A stretch of 64,000 nucleotides of DNA from CAVTAV01 sp963732795 (GTDB taxonomy: Bacteria; Pseudomonadota; Alphaproteobacteria; CAVTAV01). The DNA lies in assembly GCA_963732795.1 (NCBI GenBank), contig CAVTAV010000006.1, positions 310,001-374,000 of the forward strand, written 5' to 3'. Shown piece by piece: positions 38,454 through 49,515 of this stretch; within the stretch, counting starts at the first letter, position 1; the number at the start of each line of letters is the position of its first letter. The translations under genes were made by a program, and so were the position numbers. The notes beneath the pieces are model-generated. The model was not told the origin of the DNA. It saw nothing but the letters and a program-made list of their open reading frames with translations, and searched no databases.

Positions 38454-41009
38454 TCATTCGTATTTCAACACCGTCGCCGGCTTGGTCCGCGCGGCCCGGA
38501 TCGCCTGGTTCGCCACCGCCGCCCAGGCAATGGCGACCGTGACGATGAAGCTTATCGCAAACGGCAGCGGCGTCAGCGGCGCGCGCGTGATAAAGAGGCT
38601 CAGATAGAACTGCACGATCACGAAAGCCAAGGGCCAGGCGATGACGTTCGCGACGACCACAGGTTTGGAGAAATCCCACAAGAGCATGCGGAGCACCTGC
38701 CAGGTGCTCGCGCCCAAGGTCTTGCGCACGCCGATTTCCTGCACACGCCGGCCGACGATGAAGGTCGCCATGCCGATGAGACCGAGCGACGCGATGATGA
38801 TCGCGAAGATCGCAATGCCGAGGAACACGCTGTTCAGAACGCCGAACAGGTGGAACGCGATCTCGAACTGCTGATCGAGAAAACGCGACCGGAACGCCAC
38901 CGCCGGCGCCATCCGCTCCCAGACATCCTTGATGCGCGCAAGCGTACCGGGAATGTCGCTCTTAGAAATCTTGATGATGGCATAGCCCGACCCCGAATCG
39001 ACTTCATAGACGAAATCCTTCGAGGTCGAGGACGTCAGCTCCAAGGGAGCCTTGCCGACGACCCCGATGACTTCAAACGGAAACACGATATCGCGCTGGC
39101 CGGAGGGCGTGCGAATCGTCTGCTTCTGATAGATCAGCTTGCCGACCGCTTGGCCGGGACTCCAGCCGAAGGTCTCGGCCGTCGACCGGTCGATGATGAT
39201 TCGGGGCGTCGGCGCGGAGTCGATCTTGGACTGGAGGTCGGGCTGAGACAGATCCGGATTCGACCCGAGAGGATTCCGCGAGATGTCGTCGCCACGCTCC
39301 TTGGAGAAATCGCGGCCGGCCAGAAGCTTGGTCCCGCCGATGGTGAAGAAGTCGAACGACACTTGGCGGATCGATGCCGTCACCTTTCGCGCCGTCGCCG
39401 AAGGCGACGCGGCGAACTCATTGCCTGAAATCGTGCGATCGAAGGGAAGCGTTTGACTGGCCGTATAGCCCGTAACGCCCTTGGTCGCGAGCATCGCCGT
39501 GCGGAAGGTGTCGGGATTGATCTTCGCGTCAGTCAGGCGCGTCGGCAGGATAACCAGCGGATCGTCCGTGAGGCCGAGCCCGGATTTCTGCAGCACGCCG
39601 TTCTCGTTGTAGATCACGACGACCCCGATCAGAAGGACGCTCGCGGCGGCGAACTGTGCGCCTGTCAGGATCGCGCGGACGATCCGCGATCCGCCTCTCA
39701 CGCGTCCCACGCGCAGAGCGAAGATCGGGCGAATTCGCGACAGCACCAGCGCCGGATAACCGCCCGCCGCCAGGCTGGTCGCAATGAGCACGGCGACGAT
39801 GGTCGCCCAGAAATCGAGGCGCGTAATGGACGGCAGATGCATGCCGAGATCGACCGGATTGTTGAGCATGCTCGCGACCATCGCCATGATTCCGAGCGCC
39901 AGAACCAGCGAGAGCGCCGCGAGGAGCCCGACCTCGATCAGGTTCTGCAGGGCGAGCTGGTGCCGCTTCGCTCCCATGACCTTGCGCATCCCGACCTCCT
40001 TCGCCCGGCGTGACGCTTCCGCCGTCGCCAGGTTGGCGAAGTCGAGGCAGGCGACGCCGAGAACCAGGGCGCCGAAGAGATAGAGGATCGTCGTGATCGA
40101 GACGCCGAAGCTGTCGCCGAGCACATAGGAGTCAATCCACACGGCGGAAAGATCGGTCACCGGAATGGCGTCGAGCTTGATGGAATACGGACCCTTCGGA
40201 ACATGCCGCGCGACGAAGGCCGGCAGCTGCTTGTTCAGGTCGTCGATGGTGAACGAGCCGTCCGCCGGCAAGAGGGCATAAGTGAGGAAATTGATGTAGG
40301 TCCACGACTCCATTTCCGACGGCCGGTTGCGGTCGGTGCCAATGGAGGAGGGATTGGAAAGATCGTCGAAGACATCCATCGACACCAGAAGGTCGAAGTG
40401 GTTGCCGGCATAAGTCCGGCCTAGATGGGACGGCGGCGGAATTTCGTCCATCACGCCGGTGATGGTGACGTCGACCAGATCCTCGATCCTGATGGTCCGG
40501 CCCATGACGTCGGCCGTGCCGAAAATGGCTCGCGCCGCCTTGGTCGTAATGATGGCGCTTTTCGGGCTCGACAGCGCCGTTCGCGGATTGCCCTTCAAGA
40601 GATCGAAATTGAAGATTTTGAAAAAGCCAGGATCGGACGCCTTGACGATCCGGAACGATTTGTGATCGCCGGCCTGGACCGGGATTTCGCGAGACCCGGC
40701 CACCGACGTATGGCGTCCGGTGGCTACCAGCTGAGGAAAATCCGCCTTTAGGTACTTCGCGAGTGCCGGCGAGGTCAGCGGCAAGGCGGGGAATTTGGCA
40801 TCCGAGCTCGGCACGATGATCTGCTCGCGGAAGGTGACTATCCGGTCCGAATTCTTCCACTGGGTATCCGTGTGCTCGAAATAATCGGCGACCATATAGG
40901 CGCCAAGAAAGCAGCTGAGCCCGAGACTGAGCGCCAGGATCTTGATTGCGGTTGCAACCTTGCGCTTCCGGAAGCCCCTGAGCGCGACAAGCAGATAGTG
41001 GCTGATCAT
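38454..41009 (-). CDS. Tandem-FtsX/MacB-type ABC permease P6 (group II)
   Basis: 851 residues, intact. Helix 1 is LALSLGLSCFLGAYMVA followed by the group II marker DYFEHTDTQWKNSDRI. FtsX bundle 1 carries AKEVGMRKVMGAKRHQ. The second periplasmic core holds GRDFSKERGDDISRN, shared with P3. The C-terminal bundle has EIGVRKTLGASTWQV and LLWDFSKPVVVANVIAWPLA, ending VLKYE. It is 12 bp downstream of P5 and 25 bp ahead of ATPase 2. The substrate is unknown. Confidence 0.9.
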   Translation of the reverse strand: MISHYLLVALRGFRKRKVATAIKILALSLGLSCFLGAYMVADYFEHTDTQWKNSDRIVTFREQIIVPSSDAKFPALPLTSPALAKYLKADFPQLVATGRHTSVAGSREIPVQAGDHKSFRIVKASDPGFFKIFNFDLLKGNPRTALSSPKSAIITTKAARAIFGTADVMGRTIRIEDLVDVTITGVMDEIPPPSHLGRTYAGNHFDLLVSMDVFDDLSNPSSIGTDRNRPSEMESWTYINFLTYALLPADGSFTIDDLNKQLPAFVARHVPKGPYSIKLDAIPVTDLSAVWIDSYVLGDSFGVSITTILYLFGALVLGVACLDFANLATAEASRRAKEVGMRKVMGAKRHQLALQNLIEVGLLAALSLVLALGIMAMVASMLNNPVDLGMHLPSITRLDFWATIVAVLIATSLAAGGYPALVLSRIRPIFALRVGRVRGGSRIVRAILTGAQFAAASVLLIGVVVIYNENGVLQKSGLGLTDDPLVILPTRLTDAKINPDTFRTAMLATKGVTGYTASQTLPFDRTISGNEFAASPSATARKVTASIRQVSFDFFTIGGTKLLAGRDFSKERGDDISRNPLGSNPDLSQPDLQSKIDSAPTPRIIIDRSTAETFGWSPGQAVGKLIYQKQTIRTPSGQRDIVFPFEVIGVVGKAPLELTSSTSKDFVYEVDSGSGYAIIKISKSDIPGTLARIKDVWERMAPAVAFRSRFLDQQFEIAFHLFGVLNSVFLGIAIFAIIIASLGLIGMATFIVGRRVQEIGVRKTLGASTWQVLRMLLWDFSKPVVVANVIAWPLAFVIVQFYLSLFITRAPLTPLPFAISFIVTVAIAWAAVANQAIRAARTKPATVLKYE

Positions 41010-41021
41010 CTCGTCAGTTCC

Positions 41022-43461
41022 TTATTCGTATTTCAGCGCCGCCGCGGGCCGGATGCGCGCCGTGCGGAAAGTGCGGATCATGACCGTCAGAAGCGCGATG
41101 GCGAGGGCGAGGGCGCTCGCGCCGATGAAATAGGCGGGGGTCAGATCGACCCGGTACGGGAATCCGTCCAGCCATTGCCGCATCAGGAGCCAGGCGATCG
41201 GCCAGGCGACGATGTTGGCGAGCAGCACCGGCTTGGCGAAATCCCACAGCAGCATCCCCGTGATGCGCGTCGTGGACGCCCCCATGACCTTTCGGATCGC
41301 GATCTCCTGGGTGCGCCTGGCGGCGACGAAGGACGCGAGGCCGAACAGGCCGAGGCAGGCCACGACGATGGCGAGGCCTGTGAAGAAGGTGAAGAGCTCC
41401 GACTGACGGTTGTCGCCGGCGCCGATTTTGGCGATCAGGTCGTCCAGGAACGCATAGTCGAACGGCCGGTCCGGGAACAGGGTCTTCCAGGTCTGCCGGG
41501 CATAAGCGAGCGCCGCTTTGTTGCCGCCCGGCGCCACGCGGGCGATGGCGACGTAGAAGTTGGCCGGCACATCGGTATAGACCATCGGCTTCTTCGGGGC
41601 GCGCGCCAGCCGGTAGTGAATATCCGGCACGACGCCGACGATCGTGAAGTCTCCCTGGTATCCTTTGATGTGCCGTTCCAGATGCTTGCCGACGGCGTCC
41701 TCGGGCGAGGTGAAACCGAAATACGGGACGGCCAACTCCGTGATGACGATCGAGCCGCGGCTGACGGGATCGTCGTCGGTGGCATCGACTCTGGCATCGG
41801 AAAAATCGTCGGAAAAGACACGGCCGGCGACCGGCGCTATGCCGAAGACGTCGAAAAACGTCGGATCCACCTGGACCGCCTGCACGGCCAGATCCCGATA
41901 TCCGCTGCTGCCCGCCCGCGATAGAATATCGTTGTTTTCGTAGTTCTCCTGCGGACGGCTATTGCTTCCCGCGACCGCCGTGAAATAGGGGCTTCGCGAG
42001 AGTGTGTCGCGGAAGGTCTTGCCGCGCTTCGCCTCTTCGCGCGCCGGGACGCCGCTGATCACGAGCAACCCCTGCTTCCTAAAGCCGAGATCGATGTTCT
42101 TGAGGTAGTTCACCTGGGTGAACACCACGCTCGCGGCGATGATGAGCCCCACGGTCAGGCTGAATTGCACGCCCACCATGACCGAGCGGAAGACGTTGCG
42201 GCCGCCGGTGGAGCTCTTCTGGTTCTGGAACAGGTCGACCGGCTTGGAGGAGGCCAGAACCAAGGCCGGATAGATGCCCGCCGCCATACTGACGAAGATC
42301 AGGAGGCCGACGGCAAACCCCAGAAAGCCCGGCGACATCAACGCGCCGAGGCCGAGCTGCCGATTCATGAGATTGGCGAAAACGGGAAGCGCGACGGCGG
42401 TCAGTCCGATGGCGAGAACGAAGGCAAACACAGTCGTCGCCAGGGTTTCGCTCATGAACTGAAAGATGAGTTGCCGGGTGGAGCCGCCGAGGATTTTGCG
42501 CATCCCCACTTCCTTGGTGCGCAACAGGGCCCGCGCCGTGGCCAGGTTGATGTAGTTGAAGCAGGCAATCAGGATGAGGAACGCCGCCGTTCCGCCGAGG
42601 GCATAGACCGCTATGGCATTGCTGTCGGAAGGAAAGCCGTCATCGCCGGCCTGAAGATGGATGTCCTCGAGCGCCCGCATGCTGAGCGTCAAGTCGATGA
42701 AGGATTTCTGATCGTCCGGCATGCGCCGGTCGACCACGGCGTTGAGCCGCGGCGCGATGTCCGCCGCCCTAGCCTTCGGAGCGAGCCGGACATAGGTGTA
42801 TGAATTCGCGTTGGTCCACCGCTTGTTCCACGGCTGATTCGCGATGGATATAGGCGCCTTGACGGACAGGACGATGCCCATCGCGCCGCTGAGATGCGAA
42901 TTATCGGGTACGTTCTTGAGAATGGCGGCAACGCGGAATTCGTCGCTCTTGCCGATGCGCACGGACCTCCCGATCGCGTCGTCGGTGCCGAAGATCCTGC
43001 GCGCCATTTTCTGTGACAGAAGGACCGTCCCGGGCTTTGCGAGCGCCGCCGCCGCATCGCCTTTCAGCACCGGAAAATCAAGAACGTCGAACAGATTTTC
43101 GTCGACAAAGAAGACGCTGGCGTTGAACAGCTTGTCGCCCGTTGAAACGGCCTGCTCGTCGGTATAGATGCTCGTCACGGTCATCTGGTTCGGGAAGTCC
43201 GCCTCGAGCGCGTCTTTCGTCGGCCCCGGCGACGCAACGAGGTCGATGGGCGGCTGGCCGGAGTTCTGGTAATGCGAACTCGATCCGGTAGACCCGCTCC
43301 GGCGCGGTGAAAAAATTGTCGTAGGAAAGCTCGTGCCGGATGTAGAGAGCGATCAGCAGCGCGGCGGCAAGCGACACGGCAAGGCCGACGATATTGAGCG
43401 CGGCATGGAACTTATCGCGCTGCAGGGATCGCAAGGCCGATGTCGCATAGCTTCCGAACAT
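41022..43461 (-). CDS. FtsX/MacB-type ABC permease P5 (divergent subtype)
   Basis: About 812 residues. It has the same tandem plan as its neighbours but clearly different sequence: NIVGLAVSLAAALLIALYIR then HELSYDNFFTAPERVYRIE, the style usual in Bacteroidetes permeases. The coupling motifs are TKEVGMRKILGGSTRQ and EIAIRKVMGASTTRI. It keeps the array's typical end (ALKYE) and LLWDFAKPVLLANIVAWPIA. One frame break near 43270 lies in the first periplasmic core. Whether it was acquired separately cannot be told from sequence alone. Confidence 0.86.
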
Positions 43462-43471
43462 GCTCTGTCCC

Positions 43472-45984
43472 CTATTCGTATTTCAGCACTTGCGCCGGCT
43501 TGACGCGGGCGGCGCGAATGGTCTGCCCGGCGACGGCCGCCCAGGCGATCAGGACGGTGACGGCAAGGCTGATCGCGAAGGGCAGGATTGTGAGGGCGGT
43601 GCGCGTGGTGAAGAGACCGAGATAGGCCTCGGCGCCATAAAAGGCCAAGGGCCAGGCGATGACGTTCGCGATCACCACGGGCTTGGAGAAGTCCTTTAGG
43701 AGCATCACCAGAATTTGCCGGGTGCTCGCGCCCAAGGTCTTGCGCACGCCGATCTCGTTGCGCCGCCGGCCGAGGATATAAGCCGCCATGCTAAAGAGGC
43801 CGAGGCACGCGATGATCACCGCGAAGACCGCCGTCGCCAGGAACGAGGTTTGGACGAAGCGGAACAGCACGAAGGATTCGTCGAAGCGCTGATCGAGGAA
43901 GACGAGCCGCACGGGCACATCCGGGGACAGCCGGTCCCAGAGCCCGCGGATATAGGCAAGGCCCTCTTTCACATGAGCTTTGTCGAGCCGGATGATCGGC
44001 AGCGACGCCATCTCGGGCCGATAGCCATAGAAAAAGAGATGGCTCCCCGTGGTCACGACCTGGATCGGCGTGTTCTCGATGACGCCGACGATCTTCGCCT
44101 GCATCGGCGGGCGATCAACCCGCGTTGCCGCCATGGGCGCATAATCCGAGTAGACTGTCCGGCCAATGGCGGCGGCAGGTGTGGCAAAGCCGAGCGCCTT
44201 GGAGGTCGCGCGATCGACGACGATGTCGACCGGCCGCGTGCGCGCCTGCATCTCGGCATCGGTAATCGGCATCGAATCGTCGGCGTAGTTGCGGGAAAGG
44301 CCGCGGCCGGCGAGGATTTCTTGATATCCATGGTGTGGAAGAAGTCGTCACCGACGAACCGCTGCTGGACCGAGAGGCCGGCACCGGCCTTATCCCGCGT
44401 ACGGCTCAGCGAGCTGCTGAAGGACATAAGGTTGAACGGCCAGGTCTGATATCCGGTCGCGCCTTTGATGTATGGGCTCTGCAGCAACTGATCCCGGAAG
44501 GTCTTACCGTCGATCTTGGCGTCATAGGTGCTGATGGGAATGAAGACATAAGGATCCGGCAGGCGGTTGATCGCGACTTGTTTGACCTCCTGGGTCTGGC
44601 GCACCATCACCACGACCATGATCAGAAGCAGGCTCGCGGCACAGAACTGTGCGCCGACGAGAACCGCGCGGAACAGCTTCGACCCGCTCTTGTTGACGGC
44701 AGAGCGAAGCGCGACGACCGGCCTTACCCGCGCCGTCACCAGCGCGGGATAGCCGCCGGCCAGAATGCAGGCGACGATCACGGAGACCACGACGAAGCCC
44801 CAGAAGCCGACGCCGAGCACCAGTGTGCTGGTGACCACGGTCGAGTCGGGCCGAATGAAAGCCCCGAACGGCACTCCGAGGGCGAAGGAGAGCCCGAACG
44901 CGATCACGGCAAGCAGGGCGACCTCGAACAACGTCTGGGCGGCGACCTCCAAACGGCTTGCGCCCATCACTTTGCGCATCCCGATTTCCTTGGCGCGGGC
45001 GAAGGTTTCGGCGGTTGCGAGATTAATGAAATCCAGGCAGGCCACGGCCAGCACCAGCGCGCCGAAGAGCTCCAGGACGGTCGTGAATGGGATCCCGAGG
45101 CCGCCGTTGAGCATCATCGAATCGATGAGAGCGGTGAGCACCTTGGCAACCGGAATCGCCTTGAATTGGCCGGTGCCCTGATCCGCCGGAATGTGCCGTG
45201 CGCCGAAACTCGCGAGCCGGTGCTCGAAATCGGCTTTGGTCAGCGAGCCGTCGGCCGGCAGCACGGCATAGGTGATATAGAAGGCGCCATATCCCCAAAC
45301 CTCCGGCGCGTCGTCGCGGGCGGACCCGATCATGTTTCGCCCGAACGCGTCCTGGGTATCCATCGAGACGAGCATGTCGAGCGTGCTGTTGCGATACATC
45401 GTCGTGATGTGGGACGGCCGCGGGAACTGCTTGACAATGCCGGTCACCGTGACATCGGCATTGCTGAACAGCCGGATGGTGCGGCCGATCACGTCCGTGG
45501 TTCCGAAGATCGCGGTCGCCGCATCCGCGCTCAACACCGCGCTGTGGGGCGTCTCCAGCGCCTTTTCGGGATCGCCCGCCAGGAAGGGCAGATTGAAGAT
45601 GCGGAGGAAGGCCGGATCGACCATCAGGACTTGGCGATAGGACTTGTTCTCGCCGGCCTTGATCGGCGTGTCGTCATAGACCCGGGCGCGTGCGACCGCC
45701 TCGAGTTCAGGGAAGTCCGCCTTGAGATATTTGGCGACCGGCGCGGCGGCAAAGGGCTCGAACGGCCCGACGGCGGCCCTATCCGGTCTTTTGACCGCCT
45801 GCTCGATGACGAAGGTGCGGTCCGAGTTCGCGAACTGCCCGTCCGCGCCCTCGACGAATTCGCGCACCAGATGGGCGCTGATGAAGCAGGTCAACCCCAT
45901 CGCCAGCGCGACGATCTTAATGCCGGTGTTCAGCTTGTGGCGGCGGAAGTTCCGGAACGCGACCGCTATGTAATGCCCGATCAT
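43472..45984 (-). CDS. Tandem-FtsX/MacB-type ABC permease P4 (intermediate group)
   Basis: About 838 residues. Helix 1 (IVALAMGLTCFISAHLV) is followed by REFVEGADGQFANSDRTFVI, unlike either main group. The first coupling motif AKEIGMRKVMGASRLE resembles group II, while the C-terminal LLKDFSKPVVIANVIAWPLA resembles group I. It ends VLKYE. One break near 44312 looks like loss of a single G (AAGAAATC for AAGGAAATC, giving KEILAGRGLSRN). It lies 9-10 bp from both neighbours. Confidence 0.86.
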
Positions 45985-45993
45985 CGATTCCCC

Positions 45994-48556
45994 CTATTCG
46001 TATCTCAGCACCATGGCGGGATTGATGCGCGCGGCGCGGATGGCCTGATGGGCGACGGCGCCCCAGGCGATCGCGAGCGTCACGACGAGGCTGATCAGGA
46101 ACGGCACGATGGTGAGCGGGACCCGCGTGACGAAGAGGCTCAGATAGAATCGCGCAACCAGAAAGGCCAACGGCCAGGCGATCACATTGGCGATCAGCAC
46201 GGGCTTGGAGAAATCCCATAGCAGCATCCGCAAGACCTGCCCCGTTGTCGCGCCGATGGTCTTGCGCACGCCGATCTCGTTGAAGCGCCGGCCGACCACG
46301 AAGGTCGCCATCCCGACCAGCCCCATGCTCGCGATGATCACCGCGAAGACCGCGAGCGCGAGGAACACGGTGTTGATCACGTTGAACATCTTGAAGCCCT
46401 CGTCGAAGCGCTCGTCCATGAACTGGCGCTTGATCGGGACCGTCGGCGCGAGCTTGGCCCAGGTGTCGTCGATATGCTTCAGGGCCGCCGCGACATTGTC
46501 CTTCGATATCTTGATAATCGCGAAGGGCGCGCCGCCGTTCTGGAACTCGTAGACATAGTTCTTCGGCCCGATGGTGAAGAACTCCAATGGCGTGTCGGCG
46601 ACCACGCCGATGATCGTCTCGGGCGCGATAATCTCGCGGTTGCCGAGATAGGGGAGCGGCGGGATCTTTTCGTAGATCGTCTTGCCGATGGCCTGGCTCG
46701 GCGTCCAGCCGAAGGCGGCGGCGGTCGCCTTGTCGATGACGATCGGCCGCGGCGGCGAAGATTTCAGAATGTCCTGCAGCGCGCCGGGCTTCGAGAGATC
46801 GAGATTCTTGGACGGCTGCTGGCCGCGGCTGATGTCGTCGCCCCGCTCTTCCGAGAAGTCGCGGCCGGCCAGCATCTTGATTCCGGTGGTCGAGAAATAG
46901 TCGAAATCCACCGAGCGGCGCTGGCAATTGATCCGCTTGGCCGACGGATCGGCCGAGGGTGAATAGTCCAGCAGGCTGCCGGTGATCGAGAACGGCTGAT
47001 TGCTTGATGCGGTATAGGCCAGGATGCCGGGCCCGTTCAGGATCTCGGTCCGGAACGTCTTGCGATTGATCTTGGCGTCGATCAGGCTTTTCTGGATGAC
47101 GACGAGCTGGTCCTCGGATTGGCCGAGGCCGGTGCGCCGGAGCTCGTTGTTCTGGGAATAGATCACGACGACCGCGATCAAGAGCACGCTCGCCGCAACG
47201 AATTGCGCGCCGATCAGAAGCCCGCGCACGATGCGCGAGCCACCCCGCGCCTTGCCGATCCTGAGCGCGAGCGCCGGCCGAATCCGCGCCAGCACCATCG
47301 CCGGATAGCCGCCCGCCAGCACGCTGACGGCGACCAGGATCCCGATGAGCCCGGCCCAGAATCCGATCCGCGTGATCGAAGGGATGTGCAGCCCGATATC
47401 GGCCGAATTGCTGAGCGAGCCGATCAGCACCGCCATCAGGATCAGCACGATCACCAGCGCGACGGCCATCAGGATGACGACCTCGATCAGCACCTGGAGC
47501 ATCAATTGCATCCGGCTTGCGCCGATCGCTTTGCGCATGCCGATCTCCTTGGCCCGACCGGAGGCTTCGGCAGTGGCGAGATTGGCGAAATCGAGACAGG
47601 CCACGGCAAGAACGAGCGCGCCGAAGAAATAGAGGATCGCCGTGATCGACATGCCGAACCGGCCGCCGAGCAGGACGTTGTTGATCGACGACACGGTCAG
47701 CTTGCTGATCGGATCGGCGGTGAAGATGCCGCCGCCCTGGTCCTTCGGGATATGGCGGTCGCCGAATCCCTTCAGCCCTTGGCTGAGATCGTCGATCGTG
47801 AACGAGCCGTCCTTGGGCAGCAGCACGAAGGTCATGAAGCCCGAGTTGAGCCAGCGTCTCCATCTCGGAGAAGCGGTTGTTGCTCATGTTCTGGAATTGC
47901 GGCGCGACCAGATCGTCGAACACGTCGATCGAGACCAGGAGATCGAAATGCTTGGTCGTCATCGTGGCGCCGATCACGGAGGGCGGCGGGACCTCGTCGA
48001 CGACCCCGGTAATCCGCGCGTCGACGGTATCCTGAAGCCGGACCGTCCGGCCGATCACGTCGGTCGTGCCGAACATGCCTTCGGCCGCCTTGGCGGTGAT
48101 GATCGTGCTCTTGGGCTGGGACAGAGCGTGCTCGGCGTCGCCCTTGACGAAGGTCAGGTCGAAGATCTTGAAGATGTCCTGATCGGCGGCCCGCACGACC
48201 CGGACCGACTTCTTGCCGTCTTCCGTGGTGACGGGGGTCTGCTCGTTATACGAGGCGACCCGCGCGACGGCGGCGAGCTTCGGGAAGTCGAGCCGCAGAT
48301 ATTTCGCGACCGGCGGCGAGTTGGCCGGCAGGGTCGGAATGTCGGCCGTGGAGCCGGGCAGGATGATCTTCTGCTGGATCGCGTAGATCCGGCTGGAATT
48401 GGCCCATTGACTGTCGGTCCGGTCGAAATAGTCCGACACCATATAGGCGCCGACGAAGCAGGAGAGCCCGAGCGCAAGGGCGAAGATCTTGATCAGGGTC
48501 GCCCCCGGCCGGCGCCGGAATCCCTTGAACGCGAACGAGATGTAATGACCGAACAT
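45994..48556 (-). CDS. Tandem-FtsX/MacB-type ABC permease P3 (group II)
   Basis: About 853 residues from ATG 48556. Group II markers are SDYFDRTDSQWANSSRIYAI and, in the second core, GRDFSEERGDDISRG. The coupling motifs are AKEIGMRKAIGASRMQ and EIGVRKTIGATTGQV, with LLWDFSKPVLIANVIAWPLA before the end VLRYE. One +1 break near 47845 separates SEMETLAQ from FMTFVLLPKDGSF. It is preceded by a 169-bp gap containing a GC hairpin, the largest gap inside the array. Confidence 0.86.
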
Positions 48557-48627
48557 GGTAGCCAGCCTCCCTAGAATCTCTTGTTCATTTCGCCGTCTGC
48601 GCCGCCGCTCCCGGATCGTCCCAGGTG

Positions 48628-48661
48628 CCTCTCCCCCCCGAATACGCCCGGGAGGGAGAGG
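48628..48661. repeat. GC-rich hairpin inside the permease array
   Basis: CCTCTCCC (48628-48635) and GGGAGAGG (48654-48661) form an 8-bp stem in the gap between the DUF2807 gene and P3. It could be a dispersed repeat or a transcript-processing/attenuation site; no T-run follows on either strand. Confidence 0.45.
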
Positions 48662-48725
48662 CTGGAGGCGAGAGGCAGCTTGGGGACTGCCTTCGCTGGG
48701 GAGCTCGCGGCGCGCCTTAAACGCA

Positions 48726-49504
48726 TCAGGTGGACGTTCCTCCCGCCCGCCGGCCCTGCCCGCTGCGTCGGACCGATCCGACGCCATGGACGTTCGAGAT
48801 GACATGCGGCGGCTCGCCGGAATAGACGACGTCGCCGGCGCCGTTCACCGTCGCGGTCAATCGATCGCTGACATCGAGCTCGACATGGCCCGCGCCGTTG
48901 ACGATCACCTTCGCGGCCTGCACCGGCAGAGCGGAGAAATCGGCGTCGCCCGTGCCGTTGATCACCAGGGTGACGGCGTTGAGCTTGCCGGTGCCGGTGA
49001 TATGGCCCGTGCCGCTGATGGTGATCCGGCTCGCGCCATGGGTCAGGCCGGCGATGGTGACGTCGCCGGTGCCGTGCACCGCGAGATCGTCGAGGGTGGG
49101 GACGGTGATATGGGCGGTGAGCTTGCCCCGGCCGCCGCCCCAGAACCAGTTCGAGTTCCGCCGCTCGATGACGAGCGTATGGCCGCGCACCGAGGTCCGG
49201 GTCGATTTGAGCACGTCGTCGTCGCCCTCGAGCTTGACCGAGGCGGGCTGACCGACCTGGATGTCGAGCGTCGCCGTGCCGTGGAGCGCGACCGAGGCGA
49301 ACCCTGTGAGCGCCCGGACGTCCTGACGCTGAGCGGCCCGGTTGTCGGGACCGTGCCAGCCCCACGGCCCGCCTCCCCGAAGGTGGTCGAGCCGCCCCAC
49401 CAATTCTGAATCGCCACGCAGACCAGCAGCACGGCCGTGATCGCGAGGATCCATTTCATCGGACTCTTGGGACGGTCGTTCCGGTCATGTCGATCGTTGC
49501 GCAT
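48726..49504 (-). CDS. DUF2807 (putative auto-transporter adhesin head GIN) protein
   Basis: The start is ATG 49504 after GGAGAGTGATC. The N-terminus is basic, then a single membrane anchor (KWILAITAVLLVCVAIQNWW). The rest is a beta-helix-like repeat: ALHGTATLDIQVG, GTGDVTIAGL, GTGHITGTGKL, GTGDADFSALP and GAGHVELDVS. DUF2807 proteins are usually found next to two-component or PspC genes and may sense envelope state. One frame break near 49370 follows the anchor. Length is about 259 residues. It is flanked by permeases P2 and P3 and co-directional with them. Confidence 0.82.
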
Positions 49505-49515
49505 GATCACTCTCC

